Shown here: positions 43,852 to 50,982 of the stretch, piece by piece
How the letters are laid out: each line of letters opens with the position of its first letter
Numbering within the stretch: position 1 is the stretch's first letter
Origin: Actinomycetospora callitridis
GTDB taxonomy: Bacteria; Actinomycetota; Actinomycetes; Mycobacteriales; Pseudonocardiaceae
Assembly: GCF_028737265.1 (NCBI RefSeq)
Contig: NZ_JAQZAK010000012.1
Location: 119,997 to 183,996 of the forward strand
DNA length: 64,000 bases
Direction of reading: 5' to 3'
The notes under the pieces: generated by a model
The model's database searches: none
What the model saw: the letters and a program-made list of their open reading frames with translations, nothing else
Told to the model about the DNA's origin: nothing
Position numbers and translations under genes: made by a program

Positions 43852-44183
43852 AGATACAGCCCCGTTCCGCTCGAACTTCTCGTCGACTCGGTCGTCGCGC
43901 TCGCGACGGCGTGCAGGTCGCGCTCTCGGAGCACGACGAAGGAACGTCCGGACACGTCGACCTCGAAGTGGTCGTCCTGGCCGTAGAGCACGCGATCCCC
44001 CACCGCGACACTGCGGACGTGCTGGCCCGTCCCGTACACGTCGCCCCACACGAGCTTCTTGGGCGTCTGAGCGGTCGCCGGGATGACGATGCCCCCGCTG
44101 CTGCGTCGCTCGCCGTCGCCCTGGGCGGGCGCGACCATCACGCGGTCGTGGAGCATCTGGATCTCCAGCCTGGGATCCGACAC
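43848..44183 (-). CDS. GroES-like co-chaperonin family protein
   Basis: A 111-residue protein with the chaperonin-10 fold: LHDRVMVAPAQGDGERRSSGGIVIPATAQ, then KLVWGDVYGTGQ and VAVGDRVLYGQDDHFEVDVSG and FVVLRERDLHAV. It has the LHDRV and SSGGIVIP segments of GroES, but the mobile loop is shorter and the tail is Ser/Thr-rich. It is not next to a groEL, so it may not be the true co-chaperonin. GTG 44183 is the start. It heads an overlapping operon with VanW and DUF1206. Confidence 0.85.
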   Translation of the reverse strand: MSDPRLEIQMLHDRVMVAPAQGDGERRSSGGIVIPATAQTPKKLVWGDVYGTGQHVRSVAVGDRVLYGQDDHFEVDVSGRSFVVLRERDLHAVASATTESTRSSSGTGLYL

Positions 44184-44279
44184 GCCGGGATCGTACGGGG
44201 CGCCCGGATCGCCTCTCGGGTCAGGGCCGCGGAGACCTCACGCGGGCCTGACGGGGGGAACGGGCCCGGAACGAGGGAG

Positions 44280-44324
44280 GCCCCGTGGCCCTGCCAGGTC
44301 GGGGGTCCGGCAGCGCCACGGGGC
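44280..44324 (-). terminator. Hairpin downstream of the AAA ATPase gene
   Basis: A 10-bp stem GCCCCGTGGC (44280-44289) with GCCACGGGGC (44315-44324) around a 25-nt loop, located 77 bp past the stop of the leftward ATPase gene. It separates that gene from the GroES-like operon. The long loop makes it a modest terminator candidate. Confidence 0.5.
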
Positions 44325-44400
44325 TCGTCGGGTGTGTCGGCGGACGGGGAGGGCGCGTTACCGGGACCGCGGGAGTTCACTCGTCCGGGCTAGTCCGACC

Positions 44401-45591
44401 TCAGTCGCGGCCCAGGAGGAAGCGCCCGAAGTGCGGGACGGTGAACGCGATCCAGCCGCGCTCGGCGGAGAACACCAGGCCCTTGCGCAGAAGGCTGTCG
44501 CGCGCCGGGGACAGCGACGAGGGCTTGCGGGCGAGGTGCTGGGCCAGCGCGGCCGTGGTCACGGGCTCGTCGCGGCCCTCGGACAGCTCGGCCATGCCCT
44601 GCAGGTACTCGCGCTCGGCCGGGGTCGCGCGCTCGTAGCGCGAGCCGAAGAAGCCGACGGCGAGCTCGGTGCCGGCCTCCGGGGCCGCCATGCGCACGTC
44701 GTCGGCGTCGATCGGGCTCTGCACCGCCGCGTCCCAGGCGGCCTTGCCGTAGGCCTGCACGAAGTAGGGGTAGCCGCCCGAGACCTCGTAGAGCGCCTCG
44801 AGGGCGGCCTCGGTGAGCTCGGCGTCCTCCCGCTTCGCCGGCACCGTGAGCGCGAGGTCGGCGTCGGCGCGGTCCAGCTGGCCGATGTTCACGTAGCGGA
44901 ACAGCCGCTCGGAGTAGGACTTGGACGCGCTCAGCACGGCCGGCAGGTGCGGGAGCCCCGCGCCGACGACGACGAGCGGCGCCCCGGACTGCGAGAGCTC
45001 GTGGCACGCCGCGCACAGGGCGGACACGTCGTCGAGCTGCAGGTCCTGCATCTCGTCGATCAGCAGCGCGATGCCGACGCCGACGTCGGCGGCGAGCTCG
45101 GCGCACACCCCGAACAGCTCGACGAGGTCGATCTCGATGTCGCCCGAGTCCGCCCGCCCGTTCTTGACGGGCACGTCGATGCCGGGCTGCCACCGGTCCT
45201 TGATCTTCGCGTCCGACGGCGTCGCCTTGAGCGCGAACGCCTTGAGCACGCCCAGGGCGTCCTCGACGCGGTCGGGGGCGCGGTGGTGCACGGCGAGGTC
45301 GCGCACCGCGCGGTGCAGTGCGGCGGACAGGGGCCTGCGCAGGTCGGCGTCCGGCCGCGCCTCGATCTTGCCCGCGCCCCATCCGGCGCGGACCGCCATC
45401 GAGCGCAGCTCGCCCAGCAGCACGGTCTTGCCGACCCCGCGCAGGCCCGTGAGCACCAGGCTGCGCTCCGGCCGGCCGCGCGCGACCCGCTCGAGGACCA
45501 CGTCGAACGCGCCCAGCTCGCGGTCACGTCCGGCCAGCTCCGGCGGGCGCTGGCCCGCGCCGGGGGCGTACGGGTTCCGCACGGGGTCCAT
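44401..45591 (-). CDS. AAA/STAND-type ATP-binding protein
   Basis: A 396-residue ATPase. Walker A is VLTGLRGVGKTVLL near residue 50, Walker B is GIALLIDEMQDL, and a sensor-type VVVGAGLPHLP follows. The later half has helical segments (LEALYEVSGGYPYFVQAYGKAAWD) and ends in a winged-helix-like region (TTAALAQHLARKPSSLSPARDSLLRKGLV), so it resembles AAA_16/Orc1-like ATPases that bind DNA. A substrate is not shown. ATG 45591 is the start. It lies alone downstream of a palindrome-rich spacer; role may be in transport of signals or in DNA transactions. Confidence 0.85.
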   Translation of the reverse strand: MDPVRNPYAPGAGQRPPELAGRDRELGAFDVVLERVARGRPERSLVLTGLRGVGKTVLLGELRSMAVRAGWGAGKIEARPDADLRRPLSAALHRAVRDLAVHHRAPDRVEDALGVLKAFALKATPSDAKIKDRWQPGIDVPVKNGRADSGDIEIDLVELFGVCAELAADVGVGIALLIDEMQDLQLDDVSALCAACHELSQSGAPLVVVGAGLPHLPAVLSASKSYSERLFRYVNIGQLDRADADLALTVPAKREDAELTEAALEALYEVSGGYPYFVQAYGKAAWDAAVQSPIDADDVRMAAPEAGTELAVGFFGSRYERATPAEREYLQGMAELSEGRDEPVTTAALAQHLARKPSSLSPARDSLLRKGLVFSAERGWIAFTVPHFGRFLLGRD

Positions 45592-45702
45592 GCGCCACCT
45601 CCGGGTCGGGCCTGGGCGCTACGAGCGTATGGACCTCTCTAGCGTCCGCCCGATACCTCGCGAGAAATCGCGATCGGCGTGTCGCGGATCGGGTCGTCTC
45701 GG

Positions 45703-45753
45703 GTTCTCTACGACCTGTTCTAGACAGGGCGAGAGAACGCGATCGCGCTCTCT
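45703..45753. promoter_or_regulatory. Nested palindromes upstream of the AAA ATPase gene
   Basis: Inner repeat CCTGT-TCTAG-ACAGG is enclosed by GTTCTCT (45703) and AGAGAAC (45732-45738). The right arm is also the left arm of another palindrome, AGAGAACGCGATCGCGCTCTCT (45732-45753, one mismatched pair, core CGCGATCGCG). It lies between the TetR stop and the ATPase start, so it could be terminator, operator or both. Confidence 0.5.
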
Positions 45754-45761
45754 ACGTGTCT

Positions 45762-46478
45762 CTAGTCCTCGGGCGAGACGGGCGGATACGGCCCGATACG
45801 GCGCTCCTGGCCGGTCCGCTGGTCCTGCGGCGGGCTCCAGACCCGGCCGGAGCGCAGCGCGTCCAGCCCCGGCCAGGCCGCGGACATGAGCATGCCGGCG
45901 AGGACGTCCGCGGCGTCGTCGCCGGTCACCGGCGCGGGCCCGGTCAGCCACCAGTCCGCGAGCCCCTCGGCCGCCCCGACCAGGGTGTGCGCGTACGGGC
46001 GCACGGCCTCCTGCGACATGCCGAGCCCGTCGGCCATGAGGGCGGCCGCCTGGGCGACGATCCGGCCGCGCAGGGCGTCGACCTCGCCGGCGAACTCGCC
46101 CGTCGACGCCTGCCGGTAGAGCACCGTCCAGCCCGCACGGCGGGTGGTGAGCGCGTGGAAGAAGGCGCGCAGGCCGAGCCAGAGCCGGGTCTGGGGGTCG
46201 TTCGACGTGTCCTCGGTGGCCGCCCCGGACGATGCGGCCTCGACAGAGCGCAGGAGGCGCTCGGCCTCCCGCTGCAGACACGCCGCGAACAGCTCGTCCT
46301 TGCTGCCGCCGTGGGCGTAGACCATGGGCTTCGACAGCCCTGCGCGCGCGGCGACGTCGTCCATCGACGCACCGTGGAACCCCTGCTCCGAGAACACCGC
46401 GACGGCGGCGTCGAGCACCTGGCGCCGGCGCACCTCGGGAGCGAGACGCTGCCGTGCGGGACGTGCGGTGGGGGTCAC
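45762..46478 (-). CDS. TetR family transcriptional regulator
   Basis: A 238-residue repressor of the TetR type. The helix-turn-helix is in RRRQVLDAAVAVFSEQGFHGASMDDVAARAGLSKPMVYAHGGSKDELF at residues about 17-64. The C-terminal ligand domain is unremarkable, and the effector cannot be read from sequence; relatives near acyl-CoA genes often sense acyl-CoA. GTG 46478 is the start. It is divergent from an SCP2-type gene and an acyl-CoA dehydrogenase. A TTAC-N6-GTAG inverted repeat (46494-46507) lies 16 bp before its start, consistent with autoregulation. Confidence 0.93.
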   Translation of the reverse strand: MTPTARPARQRLAPEVRRRQVLDAAVAVFSEQGFHGASMDDVAARAGLSKPMVYAHGGSKDELFAACLQREAERLLRSVEAASSGAATEDTSNDPQTRLWLGLRAFFHALTTRRAGWTVLYRQASTGEFAGEVDALRGRIVAQAAALMADGLGMSQEAVRPYAHTLVGAAEGLADWWLTGPAPVTGDDAADVLAGMLMSAAWPGLDALRSGRVWSPPQDQRTGQERRIGPYPPVSPED

Positions 46479-46493
46479 GCTGGCTAATCCAAT

Positions 46494-46507
46494 CTACCGA
46501 TGCGTAA
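46494..46507. promoter_or_regulatory. TTAC-N6-GTAG operator candidate in the TetR/SCP2 divergent region
   Basis: On the minus strand the site reads TTAC-GCATCG-GTAG. It is the only inverted repeat of this size in the 75-bp divergent region and has the same spacing as the two sites in front of fadE5. It would cover both promoters. Confidence 0.6.
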
Positions 46508-46553
46508 AGTAGGGCTCGATGGCGGGACCGCCAGTACCGCATACCCCGCGACG

Positions 46554-47105
46554 ATGCCGGAGTCGACCGTGCCCGAGAAGATCGACGTGAACGAGCTGGG
46601 GCGCAGTGTCGACCCCAAGTCCCTCTCCGAGGAAGAGCTGGTGGGCGCTCTGCGGGACGGCCTGGCCGGCGGGGGCGCGAAGGACATCGACCCCTCCCTG
46701 TTCGCGCGGCTGGTGAAGAGCACGGGCAAGGGCCAGCTCGAGGCCGTCATGTCCTCGGAGGTGCGTCGGCCCGTCCTCGACGCCATCTTCGGCAGGATGG
46801 CCGAGTTCTACTCCTCCAAGGGGTCGAGCGCGAAGCGCCAGGTCGTGCACTGGCACGTCACGGGCGCCCCCGGCGGGGGTGACAACAGCTACCAGACGGC
46901 GATGCAGCACGGCACCTGCGAGGTGTCCGAGGAACTCGCCGAGGAGCCGCGCACCGAGCTCTCGATGGACGGCGTGCAGTTCCTCAAGGTGGTCACGAAC
47001 AACGCGTCGCCGATCACGCTGTTCATGACGCGCAAGCTCAAGGTCTCGGGCGACGTCGGGTTCGCGACGGCGCTGCAGAAGATGTTCACGATCCCCTCGG
47101 CGTGA
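46554..47105 (+). CDS. SCP2 sterol-binding domain protein
   Basis: A 183-residue protein with an SCP2-like lipid-binding fold in the second half (EFYSSKGSSAKRQVVHWHVTGAPGGGDNSY, ASPITLFMTRKLKVSGDVGFATALQKMF). The N-terminal third is helical and contains SLSEEELVGALRDGLA. SCP2 domains bind acyl or sterol-like lipids. ATG 46554 starts the protein; an upstream ATG at 46500 is inside the operator and was rejected. The acyl-CoA dehydrogenase starts 13 bp later on the same strand, so the two form an operon, probably for lipid handling. Confidence 0.88.
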   Translation: MPESTVPEKIDVNELGRSVDPKSLSEEELVGALRDGLAGGGAKDIDPSLFARLVKSTGKGQLEAVMSSEVRRPVLDAIFGRMAEFYSSKGSSAKRQVVHWHVTGAPGGGDNSYQTAMQHGTCEVSEELAEEPRTELSMDGVQFLKVVTNNASPITLFMTRKLKVSGDVGFATALQKMFTIPSA

Positions 47106-47118
47106 CAGGAGTCCCGCG

Positions 47119-48330
47119 ATGACCTTCTCCATGGAGCTGTCCGAGGAGCACGACGACCTCCGCGACTGGGCCCACGGGTTCGCCGCCGAGGTGATCCGCC
47201 CGGCCGCCGCCGAGTGGGACGAGCGCGAGGAGACCCCGTGGCCCGTCCTGCAGGAGGCCGCGAAGATCGAGCTCTACAACTTCGAGACCCTGGCCAGCTT
47301 CTGGGGTGACGAGACGGGCCTGAGCCTTCCGCTCGTCAACGAGGAGCTGTTCTGGGGCGACGGCGGCATCGGGATGGCCATCTTCGGCACCACCCTCGCC
47401 GTCGCCGGCATCTTCTCCTCGGGCACGCCCGAGCAGATGGTCGAGTGGATCCCCCAGTGCTACGGCGACGCCGCCGACGTGAAGGTGGCGGCGTTCTGCT
47501 CCTCGGAGCCCGAGTCGGGCTCGGACGTCTCGGCGATGCGTACCCGGGCGGTGTACGACGAGGCCAAGGACGAGTGGACGCTCACCGGCGCCAAGGCGTG
47601 GGCGACCAACGGCGGCATCGCCAACATCCACGTCGTGCAGGCCGTCGTCGACTCCTCGCTGGGCTCTCGCGGCCAGGCGGCGTTCGTGGTCCCGCCGAAC
47701 ACCCCGGGTCTCGAGTCCACCCGCAAGATCAAGAAGATGGGCCTGCGCGCGTCGCACACCGCGGACGTCTTCCTCGACGACGTCAAGGTCCCCGGGTCCT
47801 GCCTCCTCGGCGGCAAGGAGAAGCTCGACGAGCGCCTGGCCCGCGCCCGCGAGGGCGTGAAGTCCAAGGGCTCGTCGGCGATGCAGACCTTCGAGCTCTC
47901 GCGCCCGACGGTCGGCTCGCAGGCGATCGGGATCGCCCGGGGCGCCTACGAGTACGCCCTCGAGTACGCGAAGACCCGCGAGACGTTCGGCCGCCCGATC
48001 ATCGACAACCAGTCGATCGCGTTCACGCTCGCGGACATGAAGACCGAGATCGACGCGGCCCGCATGCTCGTGTGGCGCGCCGCCTGGATGGGCCGCAACG
48101 GCGTGGCCTTCGAGGCCGGCGAGGGATCGATGTCGAAGCTCAAGGCCGGCCGCGTCGCCGTCTGGGCCACCGAGCGCGCGATCCAGATCCTCGGCGGCGC
48201 CGGCTACTCCCGCGAGCACCCCGTCGAGCGGATGCACCGCGACTCGAAGATCTACGACATCTTCGAGGGCACCGAGCAGATCCAGCAGCTCGTCATCGCC
48301 CGCGCCATCTCGGGGCGCCACATCGCCTGA
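47119..48330 (+). CDS. Acyl-CoA dehydrogenase
   Basis: A 403-residue acyl-CoA dehydrogenase, FAD-dependent, alpha/beta oxidation step. N-terminal domain ELSEEHDDLRDWAHGFAAEVIRP, substrate/FAD loop AAFCSSEPESGSDVSAMRT and the KAWATNGGIANIHVV strand; C-terminal helix with the YALEYAKTRETFGRPI motif, GGAGYSREHPVERMHRDSKIYDIFEGTEQIQ with the catalytic Glu near residue 385. Substrate chain not defined. ATG 47119 follows AGGAG. Downstream of the SCP2 gene and controlled by the same divergent promoter. Confidence 0.95.
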   Translation: MTFSMELSEEHDDLRDWAHGFAAEVIRPAAAEWDEREETPWPVLQEAAKIELYNFETLASFWGDETGLSLPLVNEELFWGDGGIGMAIFGTTLAVAGIFSSGTPEQMVEWIPQCYGDAADVKVAAFCSSEPESGSDVSAMRTRAVYDEAKDEWTLTGAKAWATNGGIANIHVVQAVVDSSLGSRGQAAFVVPPNTPGLESTRKIKKMGLRASHTADVFLDDVKVPGSCLLGGKEKLDERLARAREGVKSKGSSAMQTFELSRPTVGSQAIGIARGAYEYALEYAKTRETFGRPIIDNQSIAFTLADMKTEIDAARMLVWRAAWMGRNGVAFEAGEGSMSKLKAGRVAVWATERAIQILGGAGYSREHPVERMHRDSKIYDIFEGTEQIQQLVIARAISGRHIA

Positions 48331-48372
48331 CGCCCCCGTGGCTCCCCGGCGCCCGTGTCGGCGCCGGGGCGC

Positions 48373-48627
48373 TCAGGGCTCGCCGAGGCGCCAGTGGCCT
48401 CGCGGTCGCGGGATCGCCACCGGGTGGTGGCGCGCGATCCGCACGTCCGCGGCGTACTCGCCCGCGCCGATCAGGGCGTGACGCCGCCGTTCGGCCTCGT
48501 GGTGGGCCGCCGTCAGGCCGTAGGGCCCGTACGCATCGCGGAACCGCCCGGTGCGATCGACCACCACCACGAGGTACTCGCCCGCGTCGCGTCGCTCACC
48601 GTCGGTGCGGTGTGCCTGTCCGTCCAT
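48373..48627 (-). CDS. Small hypothetical protein
   Basis: An 84-residue protein with no recognised domain. It has a strand-rich start (GEYLVVVVDRTGRFRDAYGPYGLTAAHHEAERRRHALIGAGEYAADVRIARHH). Third codon positions are nearly all G or C, and the ATG 48627 frame is closed on both sides, so it is likely real. It is convergent with the acyl-CoA dehydrogenase (42 bp apart). Function unknown. Confidence 0.6.
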   Translation of the reverse strand: MDGQAHRTDGERRDAGEYLVVVVDRTGRFRDAYGPYGLTAAHHEAERRRHALIGAGEYAADVRIARHHPVAIPRPRGHWRLGEP

Positions 48628-48847
48628 CCACTCCCCCCGGAGCCACGACCACGGACGGGGTGGACGAACGTCCAGCGTGACCCGGCCGTGGACCGCGCGG
48701 CCGCAGGTCGTGCGCGCCGCGCGGATGACGGAGGACAGGGAGTCGACCGGCCCAGGCTCGGAGGAACGTGTCGCTCCTCCGGCTGCGCCGGGCTGTCAAC
48801 CGTCTCGCTGTGTGGCCAGGCTATCGGACGACCGGGGAACGTGACAC

Positions 48848-48877
48848 GGCCGGACCACCCGAACGGGTGGTCCGGCC
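48848..48877 (-). terminator. Terminator downstream of yegP-type gene
   Basis: A perfect 13-bp stem, GGCCGGACCACCC (48848-48860) and GGGTGGTCCGGCC (48865-48877), around the tetraloop GAAC. It lies 54 bp beyond the stop of the leftward YegP gene and is a convincing rho-independent hairpin without U-run. Confidence 0.88.
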
Positions 48878-48930
48878 CAGGTCGACGGCCCAGGGTCGAC
48901 GTCCCAGGGTGGACGTCTCGGGGTCGACGG
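48876..48930. repeat. Four 13-14-bp tandem repeats
   Basis: Units CCCAGGTCGACGG, CCCAGGGTCGACGT, CCCAGGGTGGACGT and CTCGGGGTCGACGG lie head to tail between the YegP stop and its terminator. They are non-coding and contain repeated GTCGAC (SalI-type) hexamers. No function is known; they may be a local slippage product. Confidence 0.8.
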
Positions 48931-48931
48931 C

Positions 48932-49111
48932 TCAGGCGCTCTCCTCGATGGGCGCGCCGGTGGCGGCCTTCTGGACCGACTCGCAGCCCTTCTTGGCGGC
49001 GGCCTTGGTCTCGTAGGCCTCGCCGGACGCGACGATCTGGCCGTTGCTGGCCTTGAGACGGAACCGGAACTTGCCGGCCTTGTCCTCGTACACCTCGAAC
49101 TTGCCCGCCAT
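48932..49111 (-). CDS. YegP family (DUF1508) protein
   Basis: A 59-residue DUF1508 protein with a single copy of the YegP motif: GKFEVYEDKAGKFRFRLKASNGQIVASGEAYETKAAAKKGCESV. These small beta-alpha-beta proteins are of unknown function, and E. coli YegP has two copies. ATG 49111 has GGGAGG upstream. Followed by a repeat tract and terminator. Confidence 0.93.
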   Translation of the reverse strand: MAGKFEVYEDKAGKFRFRLKASNGQIVASGEAYETKAAAKKGCESVQKAATGAPIEESA

Positions 49112-49257
49112 GACGATCCTCCCGCTCGGTGCTGAACGTGCTGGTCGCCGGCGGACGTTAGCGCGAACGGACCCGGTGTGGATGCACCCGTCCGGGCGTG
49201 CCGCCCGCGTCGGCCGGAGGCGGTGGCCAGGGGCGATCGGGCGTACACCGACGGGCG

Positions 49258-49686
49258 TCAGCGCCGGCCCGGCAGCAGCGACACCAGCGCCCGGCCCGTC
49301 CCCGCGAGCAGCGCCCCGGTGACGGCGGCCCAGTCGAAGTAGTCGCGCCAGAGCGTGATCACGCCGTCGTGCACCTCGAACGTGCCGCACACCCAGAACG
49401 AGGTGCGCAGCCGGCCGACCTCGATGGTGTCGGTCCGCTCGGTGAGCACCACCGGTCCGTCGGCGACCACGCGGTGGTTCTCCGCGCGGAAGCCGGTGGC
49501 GCGGCTCGTGAGCAGGCCGAGCACCCGGCGGGTGGCCTCGCGCCCGCGTGCCGGGGGCAGCGACACGTTCTCGTAGACGACGTCGGGGTGCAGACGGGCA
49601 CAGGCGGCGTCGACGTCGAGGCGCTCGAGGTCGGCGAGGAAGGCGCGGACGACCCGCGCCGGATCGGTCTCGGCGGGTGCGGTCAT
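49258..49686 (-). CDS. Limonene-1,2-epoxide hydrolase/SnoaL-like protein
   Basis: A 142-residue NTF2-like fold protein close to the limonene-1,2-epoxide hydrolase family. It has PARVVRAFLADLERLDVDAACARLHPDVVYENV, the RGREATRRVL helix, and a C-terminal strand with FWVCGTFEVHDGVITLWRDYFDW, where the Asp/Arg/Asp set of epoxide hydrolases may be represented. Substrate is not known. ATG 49686 is the start. Divergent from an acyl-CoA dehydrogenase gene with 99 bp between. Confidence 0.85.
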   Translation of the reverse strand: MTAPAETDPARVVRAFLADLERLDVDAACARLHPDVVYENVSLPPARGREATRRVLGLLTSRATGFRAENHRVVADGPVVLTERTDTIEVGRLRTSFWVCGTFEVHDGVITLWRDYFDWAAVTGALLAGTGRALVSLLPGRR

Positions 49687-49785
49687 GGCGTCATCCTGCG
49701 CTCCGGGGCGTGGTGACCCCGCCCACGGGGAACCGCCGTCAGGAGCGGGCGGGCCGACCGCCCCGACGAGGGGATCTGATCCGCG

Positions 49786-50982
49786 ATGCCGGTCGACAGC
49801 GACGCGCCGCTCACCGAGGCCCTCGGGACGGACTTCTTCTCCGTGCGGCGGCGCTTCAACGAGGCGCAGTGGGAGACGTTCATGGCGGTCCGCCGCTACG
49901 TCGACCGCGTGGTGTCCCCGGCGGCGCCCGCGGCGTGGGACGCCGCGGAGATGCCGTGGGAGGTCATCCGCGGGATGCCCGACCTCGAGATCGTCGGCGA
50001 CGACATCGAGGGCTACGGGTGCCCGGGGCACGACCCGCTGACCTGCGGCCTGGTGGCCATGGAGCTCGCCCGCGGCGACGGCAGCCTCGCGACGTTCCAC
50101 GCCGTGCAGTCGGGGCTCGCGATGAAGTCCATCGCGATGCTCGGCTCCGACGAGCAGAAGCAGGAGTTCCTGCCCGCGATGGCCCGCCTCGACCTCGTCG
50201 GCGCCTTCGGCCTCACCGAGCCCGAGCACGGCTCCGACTCGGTGTCGCTGGAGACCACGGCCCGCCGGGACGGTGACGACTGGATCCTCGACGGGCGCAA
50301 GCGCTGGATCGGCAACGGCTCCATCGCCGGGCGGACGGTCGTCTGGGCGCGGGACACCGAGACCAACACCGTCCTCGGCTTCCTCGTCGACACCACGACA
50401 CCCGGCTACGAGGGCACCGTGATCCCCCGCAAGGGCTCGATGCGCTCGGTGTGGCAGGCCGACGTCAGCCTCGACGGCGTGCGGGTACCCGAGCGCGACC
50501 GGCTGCCGGGGGCCGAGAGCTTCAAGGACACGGGGCGCGTGCTGGCCACCACCCGTGGCACGTGCGCGTGGATGGCGCTCGGGCACGCCACCGCCGGCTA
50601 CGACGCCGCGCTGCGCTACGTCCTGGAGCGCAAGCAGTTCGGGCAGCCGCTCGCCGCGAACCAGATCATCCAGGACAAGCTCGTGAAGATGCTCGCGGAG
50701 CTGACCGGGATGCAGCTCTACTGCATGCAGATCGCGCAGCTCGCCGAGGACGACGACCTCGCACCGACGATCGCCGGGCTCGCCAAGATGAACAACACCC
50801 GCAAGGCGCGGTGGATCCTCGCCGAGGCGCGCGACATGCTCGGCGGCAACGGGATCCTGCTCGACAACCACGTCATGCGGCACATGGCCGACATCGAGTC
50901 GATCCACACCTTCGAGGGCACCGAGACCATCCAGACCCTCATCGTCGGGCGCGAGATCACGGGGCACAGCGCGTTCACGTGA
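49786..50982 (+). CDS. Acyl-CoA dehydrogenase, glutaryl-CoA dehydrogenase-like
   Basis: A 398-residue acyl-CoA dehydrogenase of the glutaryl-CoA-dehydrogenase-like group. It has GAFGLTEPEHGSDSVSLETTA, GRKRWIGNGSIAGRTVVWARD, YVLERKQFGQPLAANQIIQDKLV, the GGNGILLDNHVMRHMADIES loop, and the catalytic Glu in FEGTETIQTLIVGREITG. Start at ATG 49786. Neighbours do not include an obvious glutarate pathway, so the true substrate is open. Convergent with the P450 gene, overlapping by 8 bp at the 3' ends. Confidence 0.92.
   Translation: MPVDSDAPLTEALGTDFFSVRRRFNEAQWETFMAVRRYVDRVVSPAAPAAWDAAEMPWEVIRGMPDLEIVGDDIEGYGCPGHDPLTCGLVAMELARGDGSLATFHAVQSGLAMKSIAMLGSDEQKQEFLPAMARLDLVGAFGLTEPEHGSDSVSLETTARRDGDDWILDGRKRWIGNGSIAGRTVVWARDTETNTVLGFLVDTTTPGYEGTVIPRKGSMRSVWQADVSLDGVRVPERDRLPGAESFKDTGRVLATTRGTCAWMALGHATAGYDAALRYVLERKQFGQPLAANQIIQDKLVKMLAELTGMQLYCMQIAQLAEDDDLAPTIAGLAKMNNTRKARWILAEARDMLGGNGILLDNHVMRHMADIESIHTFEGTETIQTLIVGREITGHSAFT

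Larger units (their letters stand above)
48628..48931. other. Gap between small hypothetical gene and yegP
   Basis: About 300 bp. 48628-48847 holds no credible gene, RNA or promoter that I can defend. 48848-48930 holds a strong hairpin and short tandem repeats, listed below. Confidence 0.6.
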
